Below are positions 49,777 through 60,376 of a stretch of DNA of 64,000 bases, in pieces (the stretch's first letter is position 1; each line of letters starts with the position of its first letter). Under the pieces are notes generated by a model. It saw only the letters and a list, made by a program, of their open reading frames with translations. It made no database searches and was not told the origin of the DNA. Source of the stretch: Sordaria brevicollis. Lineage: Eukaryota; Ascomycota; Sordariomycetes; Sordariales; Sordariaceae. Both the position numbers and the translations under genes were made by a program. The stretch lies in NCBI GenBank assembly GCA_033439795.1, contig JAUTDP010000006.1:1674001-1738000 (forward strand), read 5' to 3'.

Positions 49777-51410
49777 ATGGCTTTTGTCGCGCGGGTAAAG
49801 CCCAGGGCAATTGGCTTGCGCGGAAGATGGCCGTTGCAAGTACATGCGCCGTGCCGGATGTACTCTCAGCATCCGGCTCATCATACCACAACTGAACATC
49901 CCTTCCGGGTCGCCGTCATTGGCTCCGGTCCGGCCGGTTTCTACACCACTTACAAGCTTATGGCCAAAATTCAAGGGACAAAGGTGGACATGTACGAGTC
50001 ACTACCGGTTCCCTTCGGCCTAGTGAGATTCGGTGTTGCTCCGGATCATCCTGAAGTCAAGGTACATTTCTTATCACCATCTCGATATAGTTCACTTACA
50101 CGCACTAACACACCATCCAGAACTGCCAAGAAAAGTTCGAAGAGGTCGCCTCGTCCCCCGACTTCAACTTCATCGGCAACGTTTCCGTCGGCACCAAATC
50201 CGACCACCCCGACGGCCTCACCGTGCCCCTCGCCAGTCTCTTCCGACATTACAACGCCATAATCTTCGCCTACGGTGCCGCCCAAGACCGCAAGCTCGGC
50301 ATCCCCGGCGAGGACCAGCTAAAGGGCGTCTACTCCGCCCGCGAGTTCGTAGGGTGGTACAACGGCCTCCCCGAGCACGCCAACCTCAACCCGGATCTCA
50401 CCCAAGGCGATGAAGCCGTCGTCATTGGCCAAGGCAACGTAGCCTTGGACGTAGCCCGCATGCTGCTCGAGGACGTCGACGTCCTCCGCAAGACCGACAT
50501 CGCCGCCCACGCACTCGAAACCCTTTCCCAGAGCCGGGTCAAGCGGGTCCACGTCGTCGGTCGCAGAGGTCCCATGCAAGCGGCTTTCACCATCAAGGAA
50601 GTCCGCGAGCTGATGAAGCTGTCGGATGTATCCTTCCACCCCGTCGACACCGCTTTGCTGCCAACCGACCTCAAGTCCTTGCCCCGTGCTCCTCGACGAC
50701 TGATGGAGATGCTCGCCAAGGGCACAACCGCCACTTCGCAATCACCTTCCGAAACGTCCAAGTCGTGGTCTCTCGATTTTTGCCTCACTCCCAAGGCTTT
50801 CTCTTCTTCCTCTCCTGACTCAAACCAATTAGCTTCAACAACCTTTGAACGCACCACCCTGTCGTCATCCCCCTTCGACCCCAACGCTTACGCCCTTCCC
50901 ACCGGCGAGTCCCTCACCTTGCCTTCTTCAGTAGCCTTCCGATCCATCGGATACAAATCCACACCCCTGCCCGAGTTCCAGGACATCAACATCCCCTTCG
51001 ACGAGCGCCGAGGAATCATTAGCAATGACGGCCACGGACGCGTACAGCACGAGGAACGGACGCGGGGTGCCGAGATGTCGCACGGTAGTTTTCCGGGCCT
51101 GTACTGCGCCGGGTGGGTCAAGACGGGCCCGACGGGGGTGATTGCTTCGACGATGGAGAACGCGTTTGCGACGGCCGATGCCATCATTGAGGATTGGGTG
51201 AGCAGGACGCCGTTCCTGAATGTGGATAGGAAGTGCCATGGTTGGGAAGGGGTGAGGAGCGAAGTGCTGAAGAGTGGAGATGAGAAGAGGGTGGTTGATT
51301 GGTCAGGGTGGAGGAGGATTGATGAGGCCGAGAGGGAAAGGGGGAAGGAAAGGGGCAGGTTGAGAGAGAAGTTTACGAGGACGGGGGAGATGTTGAGCGT
51401 CCTGGGTTGA
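49777..51410 (+). CDS. Mitochondrial NADPH:adrenodoxin (ferredoxin) oxidoreductase, Arh1 family
   Basis: Two exons, 49777-50061 and 50121-51410 (intron GTACAT, branch CACTAAC, acceptor CCAG, phase 0), encode 524 residues. The first 40 are Arg-rich and free of acidic residues until the end, fitting a mitochondrial presequence. An FAD-binding GSGPAG loop is at 49-54, with DHPEVK near 90-95. The NADPH-binding loop GQGNVALD lies near 198-205, GRRGP near 243 and the closing FAD motif GWVKTGPTGVIAST in the last third. The enzyme passes NADPH electrons to mitochondrial ferredoxin for Fe-S cluster and heme A synthesis. ATG 49777 is the first in frame. Two hydrophilic inserts (Ser-rich near 300-345) make it somewhat longer than the yeast protein. 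It converges with ETF alpha and has the Z transposon about 0.5 kb upstream. Confidence 0.93.
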
Positions 51411-51596
51411 GACATCTGGAGATGCTCAGTGGTTTGGGGCGAGATACCCTTCCTTCCTTTGTTTCCGTGAGTGACTTGTAGGATATCCAATGTTTTTGTT
51501 GTATACTATTTAGCCAAAAAAAAAGGGTTTGTACATATTTCTTGTCATTTATACTTCATACAACATACATATCACAGATATGGTTGGTTATGATAA

Positions 51597-52738
51597 TTAC
51601 GCGCTCTTGAGCTTCTCGGTAAGCTCAGGCACCTTCTCGAACAGATCACCGACCAAGCCAACGTCCGCCACCTGGAAGATGGGCGCCTCGGGGTCCTTGT
51701 TGATGGCAGCAATGACCTTGCTGTCCTTCATACCCGCCAAGTGCTGTATGGCACCAGAGATACCGACGGCCATGTAAAGCTGAGGAGCGACGACCTTGCC
51801 AGTCTGGCCGACCTGCAAGCTGTTGTCGGCGTAACCACTGTCGACAGCCGCACGGGAAGCACCGACGGCAGCGCCGAGGGAGTCAGCAAGGGGGAGCATG
51901 ATCTTGTCGAACTCCTCCTTGGACTTGAGACCGCGACCACCAGAGACAACCTTCTCGGCGGTCGAGAGGTCGGGACGGTCAGACTTGGCAAGGTCCTCTG
52001 AAACCCACTCGGTGGTGCTCTCGGCCTTGGGGTCAACACCATCCTCGACGGTAGCAGAGCCGGAGCCGACAGCGGCAGGGGCAAAAGAGGTACCGCGGAC
52101 GGTGATGACCTTGATAAGGTCGGTGGACTCGACGGTCGCAATGGCGTTACCGGCGTAGATGGGGCGCACGAAGGTGTTCTCGGACTCGATAGCAGTGATG
52201 TCGGAGATCTGCTGGCTGTCGAGGAGAGCGGCGACGCGGGGAAGGAGGTTCTTGCCGAAAGCGGTCGCGCTGGCGATGACGTGGGTGTAACCGCCCTTCT
52301 TGATGTTCTCAACCAAGAGAGGAGCGTAGTTCTCGGGGAGGCCCTGTATTCAACACAAACGAATTGCGCCGCGCGTGTAAGTCAACTGCACACACCTAAG
52401 TTTGGGACGAAAGATGCTGGCGCATAACCACCAACCTTGTCGTAAGCACCGTTCTCGACGGCAATGATCTTCTCGACACCCTCAACCTTGGCCGCCTCCT
52501 CGGCGACAGCCTTCACATTGCTAGAGGCAATGAAAGCATGGATAGGACCACCGAGCTTCGCGGCGGCAGTAACGGCGCTGAGGGATCCCTGGTTGAGCTT
52601 GCCATCTCTTTGCTCGAGGACGGCGAGGGCGGACAATAACCTGCGGAGAGCGGCAGGGGATCTGAGGGTAGTGGTGGAGGCGGTAGCGAACCGGGGACGA
52701 GTCAGGGCCGAGAACGCCCGGGCACCGGAGGCCAGCAT
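51597..52738 (-). CDS. Electron transfer flavoprotein subunit alpha, mitochondrial
   Basis: Two minus-strand exons, 52738-52436 and 52343-51597, flank a 92-nt intron (GTTGGT donor, TACAG acceptor, phase 0) and give 349 residues. Residues 1-33 are rich in Arg, Ala, Ser and Thr with no acidic residue, a mitochondrial presequence. Domain I, which contacts ETF beta, follows. The FAD domain has [14 protein letters not shown] near 233-246. The ETF alpha signature runs over about 288-330 ([20 protein letters not shown], then QHLAGM, then [14 protein letters not shown]). With the beta subunit it accepts electrons from acyl-CoA and amino-acid dehydrogenases and passes them to ETF-ubiquinone oxidoreductase. 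The gene ends 186 bp from the ferredoxin reductase stop codon. Confidence 0.95.
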
Positions 52739-53500
52739 TTTGTATGGAATTGGGGTATGGAGGTGGAACGGCGTCCGGAGAGAGGTGATTCGGTGGTCGG
52801 AGGAGCTGGAGATTTCTATCGGAGACGGGATAGAGAACCTGGGTTTGATCTGATCTCGGCGACAGACTGTGGAGGAAGGGACGAAGGAAACGGAGACGGG
52901 AGACGGGAGACGGACGACGGGGCACGGGGAACGGGGATCGATCGGGGACCCGGTGGTGACTGCGACTGGGTGAGCAACAATGCCAATGACGCTTCAATGG
53001 ATCGACGTAGGCGACGGCCTGCGACGGCCCGAGGTAAAGTGCAATGGCGACCCCCAGGTCCGGGGCCGCTAGCACTTCAGCGCTCTAGGTACAGCCCGCA
53101 GGCCAGACCCCCTGTAGCTTCAGCACAGCAACAGCGACTCTCGGCCAAAAGCGGGCGGACCACTTTTTGGCGGGGAACGGTCAAGCTTGTGTGGAGAAAG
53201 CCGAGAAATGTGGCTGAGAGACGGACAGGCTGTGGCTCATGTAAGATGAAACACAGCTGAGGAGTGGCTTGTCTATCAAACCACGTGACCGATCAATTCC
53301 CACTGAGCTCGTACGCCAAGGGACGGAGCGAGGTGAGCTGCGGCGGGCTCGCCTGTCGGTGTCGTATAACGCGCTTATAAAACTTGGCATCTAGGCGGTG
53401 CAAGGCCAGCGAGCCACACTATACACTGCCTAGAGTAGTATAGTCCCTAAGTCCCGTGATCTCCCAGTCTTTGCCCCATTAGGCAGTGTATATATACGTG
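52739..53500. promoter_or_regulatory. Upstream region of ETF alpha
   Basis: A GC-rich stretch (to about 53400) next to the ETF alpha start, then a rapid shift to AT-rich DNA. Purine-rich GGAGACGG-like repeats at about 52870-52940 may be 5' UTR. A 167-codon plus-strand frame at 52757 lacks domains and is probably chance in GC-rich DNA. Confidence 0.45.
53420..53492. repeat. Short inverted repeat at the edge of the second AT-rich block
   Basis: TATACACTGCCTA (53420-53432) recurs inverted at 53480-53492, 47 bp apart. It could be a MITE-like remnant or a stem-loop. No target duplication was recognised. Confidence 0.4.
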
Positions 53501-55895
53501 CTAGAGTTGAGCACGTACTAGTACATACCGTTACCGCTAAATCAACTCAATAAGGTATACGGCCGCGTTATTATAACTTCGTAAAATCGTAAAAGTCGTA
53601 ATATATAAATACATAGTATTATAGTATTGACTAACTACACAATACTACGCAGTATATTATAACTACTATTTTAAGGAATTAATATAAGTTCCCAAATTTT
53701 TTTTCTTAAGCTTTTTAATTTTATCTTCTTTACTATCGATTTATACCTACTTCGAAGTAAGTAAGTAGGGTAATAGTACTAATTATAAAGTGGAAAACAG
53801 TATTATAAATAATATATATATTTATTATTTTTTTAATATAATAACCGTATTTATATAATAAAATATTTAAAACTTCGTGTATAGAGTATGTCGAATACGG
53901 GTAATCGATTAATATAAAAATTGAAAAGGTTTATAATATTGTACAATATCTATATAAAAACGTTAATTAAATATATTTAATAAAAAATGAAATATATTAA
54001 TAAAAAACGTTTTTATAATTATATTTACTACTACTTTTAAATACTCTAGTAAAGTGCTGAATTTATATAATTATAATATTGATTAGCTATATTTAATATT
54101 TTTTTATATATATTTATATAATATTCGAAAAAAATGAAAAAACTGTGTAAATCGAAAAATCTATGAATATTGGTCTAAGTATTAGTTTTTATATATATTT
54201 ATATAATATTCGAAATAAATAAAAAAAACCGTATAAATCGAAAAAATCGTATAAATTGTATAGAGTACTAGTCGGTTAGCTAATAAGATATTTATAACCG
54301 TTGGTTATTATTACGGGTATTTACGCCGTTAAAAAAATTTCGTAATAATACTATATAGTATTTTTAAAAAGCTTTATCAATTTATTAACGCTCCCCCCCC
54401 TCTTTTAACTAAAATTAGGCTTCTTATTATTATTAGGCGTTTCGAAGGTAGTTATACCCCTCCTTTATCCTCTTAATATATTAAGTATTAACCTCTTTTA
54501 TATATAAAAACCTAATACCGTACTATTAAATAGCCTATTTCTAGAAGGCGTAAAACTAATTTATTTCAACCTCTATAATAGTACGTATATTTTATTTAAC
54601 TTCTAGAGTAAAACGTGCCTCTAGAACTACTTTTAACCGTTCACGCTCCCTAATTTTATATAGCTCGTACCCGTAATCTTATTATATAATTACTTACTAT
54701 AATAATTAATCTTTTATTAAAATCTAACGATTAATAAAGAAATAATAATATTAAAGGTATTTATAAAATAATTACTAGCGTTTATAAAATTTATAATTAT
54801 ATTAGGATATACTATTTTAATTTTTAAAAACTTATAATCGTATATACTCTCTATTAAAGATTATATAATACCTTACCTTTACTTTAAATATAATAAACTA
54901 TTATATTAATAATAGGAATCGGCTAAGACCCGGGTACTCTATTATTACCTTTAGTAATTTAGTACGAAAATCGCTCTTTACTTTAATTACTTTAATAAAA
55001 TACCGGCTATTAATATTAAAAATATATTTAAAAATACTAAATAAAGAGAATTATTATATAACGGTCAAATTATTATACTTTAAGGCAAAATAGTTACCTT
55101 CTAGAGGGTTAATCGTTAATATTTTAAAAAAAAAAAAAATTAATTAATAAAGGAAAAAAAAAAAGCTCGAAACCTAAAAGAAATCGGAGGAAACTTAAAG
55201 AAATTCGGAGGTGGCCTAGAATATATCGAAGGAAACGAAAAAAGACGAAAAAAAACGAAAAAAAACGAAAAGAAATAAAGAAAAACGAAAAGGATAATAA
55301 TTATATTTATAATAATAAAAGGGAATATTCACGAATATAATTTGCCTAATAAATTTTCTTCGAAATTTAATTATTATTTAAATACGTAATAAACTCGTCG
55401 TTAGGATATAAATTACCGAACGTAAATTGAATAAATTTATTATACTTTACTTTATTCCGTCGATATTTAATAGCGTAAAATATATATTCGAAATAAGTTT
55501 TATATTTATTACTAATTAATTTATATTATAAAATCCGCTTATAATAAACGTAATAGAGTAAATATTTAACCTTTAATTTTAGAAAGGTTATACGTATAGC
55601 CTTTTATTCGATAATAAAATCGTTGGTTAAAAAGTAGCGAAGTAACTATAAATTTCCAATATACTCTATTACCTACCCTTTTATTATTAATAATATTAAA
55701 TATATAATATTTATATTAGCTTTTTCTATAAAAAAATAGCCGCAAGGGATTTAACAATTATATTCATTACGAATAAATATTATATAGAATAATTAATTAA
55801 ATTAATTAATATTATACGTCGTATTTATAAGAACGAAGTAACTACACCGCTATAACGTATTTAATTAATCTAGAAAGAAGGAGAAAATTAATAAA

Positions 55896-56004
55896 ATTAA
55901 AGTAATTAAAACGATTAAAGCGGTTAAAGCGGTTAAAACGGTTAAAGCGGTTAAAGCGGTTAAAACGGTTAAAGTAATTAAAATAATTAAAATAATTAAA
56001 ATAG
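55896..56004. repeat. 9-bp minisatellite (TTAAAGCGG-like)
   Basis: About twelve tandem 9-bp units. Central units read TTAAAGCGG or TTAAAACGG, and outer units read TTAAAATAA or TTAAAGTAA, the RIP-altered forms. The period is a multiple of three, so it could once have coded for a tripeptide repeat. Confidence 0.75.
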
Positions 56005-56163
56005 GGGGAAAATTTTTTATTTACTAATATTTACTTATATTAAATTAATAGAATTAATACTATCGAAAGTACGTATAACCGTAATTATTTTATAATATAT
56101 ACGGTTAAAATTACTACCGGGACTATTACTATTAATCGTATATATTACGCAATATTATTTAAT

Positions 56164-56562
56164 TTAATTAATTTGCGCGCTAGTAATAAAATCTTTACCT
56201 ATACGACGTAAATCTAAATATATTTTATAATATATTCTACCGAAATTCTAAATATTATACCTTAATAAATAATTTCCCCCGGCCAATTTTAAACGTTTAC
56301 GCGCGCCCTCATTTTGGCTATTATTATTAAATAAAATATAATAAATTATTACCACAAGGAAACCTCGTATTACGTTATATTTAGTTACGCTTTTTACGGC
56401 TATATTTCGCCTAATTCTATTTAATAAATCTATATTATAATTATAAAGTACCCAATTATCTCGGTTATTTAACCGATAAATAACGCGACCGTCAGGGTAG
56501 GTAGCGCATTATATTATACGCGGGTAGGCAATAAATACGCGGGAAGGTCGATTATAAAAGTT
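56164..56562 (-). pseudogene. Decayed coding sequence of unknown family
   Basis: A minus-strand frame of 132 codons has just two in-frame stops (TAA and TAG, both explicable from Gln codons), remarkable in DNA this AT-rich. It contains RPSRVFIAYPRII, then CATYPDGRVIYRLNNRDNW and later NEGARKRLKLAGGNYLL. Composition is protein-like, with Gly, Pro, Arg and Asp in turns. I do not recognise the family. It may be a cargo or host gene of an unrecognised transposon. It has no ATG, so the start lies upstream or is lost. Confidence 0.45.
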
Positions 56563-56959
56563 TTATAATAAATTTTTTTTATTATTTTTTTTTATTTTCT
56601 TCGTATAAAGTAAATACCGATAATTTTATATATAATACTCCTTATATTTAACCAGCGGTTATAATTTACTATTAAAGGAGTAAAAATTATTAACGAATAG
56701 TTAATACCTATCCGCTTCTACCTAATTGGTAAATTCGATAAGCGCCTCCAATTTGAAAAATCTTTCCCGTATTTATTTAAAGTCGGTTAGTATAAATAAA
56801 TTCTCGACCGTAGGAAATTGGAAAGGGGGAATTAAAGTTTCTTAGGGAGCGGAAACTTTTTAGGGAGTAGGAGCCTCTTAGGGAATTAGAGCTACAATTA
56901 TTTAAGTAACCTTTTCGAAAGCCCCCGCTAGGATTTCGTATAATAATATTATATAAATT

Positions 56960-56977
56960 ATATTAATAATAATAATG

Positions 56978-57007
<30 letters not shown>
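56960..57007. repeat. TAA/AAT microsatellite
   Basis: Roughly 15 trinucleotide units (TAATAATAA) with one TGA variant near 56976. Confidence 0.85.
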
Positions 57008-57008
<1 letters not shown>

Positions 57009-57700
57009 GAAACGTATTACGTAAAATATTATAAGTATTTTCCAATTTAATATCGATAATTCGTGTAAAATTTACCGCGGCTTCGAACGTAGCGGGGATT
57101 ATATTATTTAAATTAAAATATATTAGTCCGATAAGGGCGCCCGGAATAATAACGTTAACGGAATCGATTTCTTAATATTAGGGATTATCGAAACCCTATT
57201 TTTGAATACCTTTATTGAAAAATTAATTTTATTAATTTATAGTCGCAGGTTTGGCGGCGATTTTGAATTAAGGAGAAAGAAATTAAAACGTTAATTAGGG
57301 AAATTAAAGGTATTATAACGAATTAATTTGAAGTGGAAAAGGACGGTGAAAGTAAGGGTATTACAATTTAAAAAGTATATTATTTAGGGAAAAGAGGAAA
57401 AGTAAATAAAAAAAACGCGTACTAGTATAAAATATTAGTTATTTAAATTATTTTTTAAGGGTAATTAGGCGCGCGGTAAAATAGGTATATTATATTAAAA
57501 ATTTTTTGTAATTATAATAATTTTACCAAAATACTATCAAAATCGTCGCGGATAATAGTAATTATATTATTTGAATACTTTTAATTAATTACCTAAATTG
57601 TACGAAGTTTTATAGTGGAATAGTAATGTTATTGTAGAGTATTGTACGCGGTCGTATATTTTGGTAGTGTATTGCGTTTTGGTGGGCGTCGTTAATAAAG

Positions 57701-58150
57701 TATATGTTACATGAAATATTTATCGATATTTTATTATTTTCTGGGAGAGATGGGGGCGGTGTACGCTAAGTTCTATAAGCGCGGTAGGCAATTCCCGCCT
57801 GTCTGGCAACTGAGAAGGCCCATTCAGTTCATCGGCGTGGCCAGGCGCGAAATTCATTTGTTGCATTTTCTCCAACGCGACGACATCACGAACAATCCCC
57901 CTCCCCGGACCAGACCCATCGCAGGTACACCACTTTTGCGCCGCGAACCATCGACTTCGACCACCACCTTGTAATACGGCATTGGTCCTTTGCAGATTAT
58001 TTAGCACACACGACGCTCTTGGAGCCCATATCAAATCAATAGCATCCGTATTCATCCACACTCTCTCCCTCGCCATCCAAAGCCCATAGCAGCCGCCGCG
58101 TGTTTGTTCGCCAGTCTCATCCTCCTACCACATTAATCGCGGTCGCTGCC
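57701..58150. promoter_or_regulatory. Promoter and 5' UTR of the SWI3-type gene
   Basis: Composition returns to normal at about 57740. Frames here on both strands lack coding features. Sequence close to the start codon is C-rich, as usual for a fungal 5' leader. Confidence 0.45.
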
Positions 58151-60376
58151 ATGGAGGAGGGATCCGTCAATTACGGCACGCCCAACAACGGCGCGTCTCC
58201 AAGCGCGAATCCTATTCTAGCACAACCACCTTTGCCAGACAGCAACGCTGGTAACGAGAGCGAAGGTAAAGCTTGTTCATACCCGTTACTCACTATTATC
58301 CCTGGCTACGGCATGTCCATCTTTAAAAACTTGGCGCTCGTTCTAACACTGCTGTTGTCGTGCGTTCAGATGTACAGATGGGCGAAGGCCCCGAACCAAC
58401 CATCAAACAAGATGACAGCACACCGGCGCCCGGCGCTGCATCCGCCACTCCCCTAGATGCCTCCGAAGGCGCCGCCGGCGCGGTACCAGCCACCGAAGAC
58501 GAAGAGATGGGTGATGCGCCCAAGGACGAGACAGCTCAGAACGGCGATGGCGCCAGTGCCAACGAAGGATCCGGTGATGTTGCCAAAACAAAAGAGCAAA
58601 TTGGCAATGCCGCGCGAGAGCATGTCATCTCGCAGACGCACGCCATCATTCTTCCCAGCTACAGCACCTGGTTTGATAGGAACACCATCCACAACATTGA
58701 GAGGAAAGCGCTGCCAGAGTTCTTCAACAACAGGAATCGCAGCAAAACGCCTGCCGTATACAAGGACTATCGCGACTTCATGATCGACACCTACCGACTG
58801 GTCCCCTACGAGTACCTAACTGTCACAGCCTGCAGACGTAACTTGGCTGGTGATGTTTGCGCTATCATGCGCGTACATGCTTTCCTTGAACAGTGGGGTC
58901 TTATCAACTACCAGGTAAGCCTTTACCCACCCCCTATCAGTCTTGAATTCATACTAACTCCTTGAACAGGTTGATGCCGATCAGCGGCCGTCGCATGTTG
59001 GACCTCCCTATACCGGCCACTTCAAGATTATTGTCGATACTCCTCGCGGTCTTCAGCCATGGCAGCCCGCTGCGGACCCTGCCCTCGTCGAAGGAAAGCC
59101 CAGCAAGGACACGGAAGCAAAGGCTACCGCCACACCTGTACCCAAGAGCGAGCAGACCATCGAGTTGGGACGCAACATCTACGAGGCCAATGCCAAGAAC
59201 AACAAGTTGAACAAGACCAACGGAGAGACCCCGGCCACCAATGGCGCGTCAGAAACCGATGCGCTTACCAAGGCGCCCATCGCCAAGGTCATCTGCTGCA
59301 ACTGCGGCATCGACTGCACCCGGATCTACTACCACAGCTCACAGGCCGATGTTAACTCGAAGACGAAGTACGACATGTGCCCCAGCTGCTACCTTGAAGG
59401 CCGCCTTCCCGCCAATCAGACCAACGCTAGCTACACCAGGATGGAGAACCCAACATACACGTCGATTCTTGATCGCGATGCGCCCTGGAGCGATGCCGAG
59501 ACTCTCAGGCTTCTGGAGGCGCTCGAGAGGTACGACGATGACTGGGGTGAGATCGCTGAGTACGTCGGCACCAGGACGCGCGAGGAGTGTGTTCTGCAGT
59601 TTTTGCAGCTGGATATTGAGGACAAGTACCTGGAATCGGAGAAGTTGGATGCTCCTGTTGGGTTACAAATGCTGGGAAGCCACGGAGGGCAGCTTCCGTT
59701 CAGCCAGGTTGACAATCCGGTCATGTCAGTTGTCGGATTCCTTGCCAGTCTTGCGGATCCGGCCAGCACAGCAGCTGCCGCTGGAAAGTCAGCAGAGCTT
59801 CTCAAGCAAGGACTGCGCAACAAGCTTGAGGGTGGAGCCGAGAGTACAGAGGCGGAGGATAAGGGCAAAGAGAAGGAGAAGAGCGGTGACTCAATGGAGC
59901 TGGATATCAGACAAGAGACTACGACGACTACAACGACCACTACCACCACAACGACCAAGACAACGGCATTGGCCAACATCCCGCTTGCGACCATGGGCGC
60001 CAGAGCCGGCGGTCTGGCCTCCCATGAAGAGAGAGAGATGACCCGTCTCGTATCGGCGGCGGTGAATGTGACGCTGGAGAAGATGGAGTTGAAGCTCAAG
60101 TACTTTAACGAGATGGAGGCGATCCTGCAGGCTGAGAGGCGAGAACTCGAGCGTGCTCGCCAGCAGCTGTTCCTGGACCGCCTATCATTCAAGAAGAGGG
60201 TACGCGAAGTCCAAGACGGGCTCAAGGCCGCCGCTGCAGTGGGTGGAGAGCAAGGTGTTAAGCTCGCCCAAGAAGCATTGACGGACGGGCAGCGGATGAG
60301 CTTCAACGCGCCGCCGGCGGTTGGTTCTGTTCAACCCCTGAGCGCAGAAGGCCAGGTGAAGACATACGAGGCATAG
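58151..60376 (+). CDS. SWI3/RSC8-type chromatin remodelling subunit (SWIRM, ZZ, SANT)
   Basis: Three exons, 58151-58265, 58370-58914 and 58970-60376, with GTAAAG..TCAG and GTAAGC..ACAG introns (the second has branch ACTAAC), encode 688 residues. After an acidic, Ala/Pro-rich N-terminus, the SWIRM domain occupies about 120-240 ([20 protein letters not shown], then [14 protein letters not shown]). A ZZ-type zinc finger (Cys-x2-Cys, later Cys-x2-Cys) lies at about 327-365. A SANT domain at about 391-440 contains [14 protein letters not shown] and [12 protein letters not shown] Thr run of about a dozen residues precedes a long coiled coil (about 595-650), by which family members dimerise. Such proteins are core scaffolds of SWI/SNF and RSC. 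ATG 58151 is the first in frame. The length matches RSC8/Ssr-type proteins better than the larger Swi3. Confidence 0.93.

Larger units (their letters stand above)
53500..57700. repeat. Second RIP-mutated AT-rich block
   Basis: About 4.2 kb with the same CpA/TpG-poor, TpA-rich composition as the first block, so it was almost certainly a repeated sequence. I find no LTR pair or long TIRs. Content seen: A-rich low complexity with GAAAAAACGAAA-like units at 55120-55300, a 9-bp minisatellite, a TAA microsatellite, and decayed minus-strand coding sequence at about 55320-55620 and 56050-56562. It occupies the divergent promoter between ETF alpha and SWI3. Confidence 0.7.

Noticed and set aside
49223..49891. 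222-codon minus-strand frame
   Set aside because: It overlaps the TIR, the promoter and exon 1 of the ferredoxin reductase and has no domain; a shadow.
52757..53260. 167-codon plus-strand frame upstream of ETF alpha
   Set aside because: Arg/Gly/Asp-rich translation of GC-rich leader sequence, with no splice sites or motif.
59431..60306. 291-codon minus-strand frame
   Set aside because: Antisense to the well supported SANT/coiled-coil exon; the Val run is the complement of the Thr repeat.
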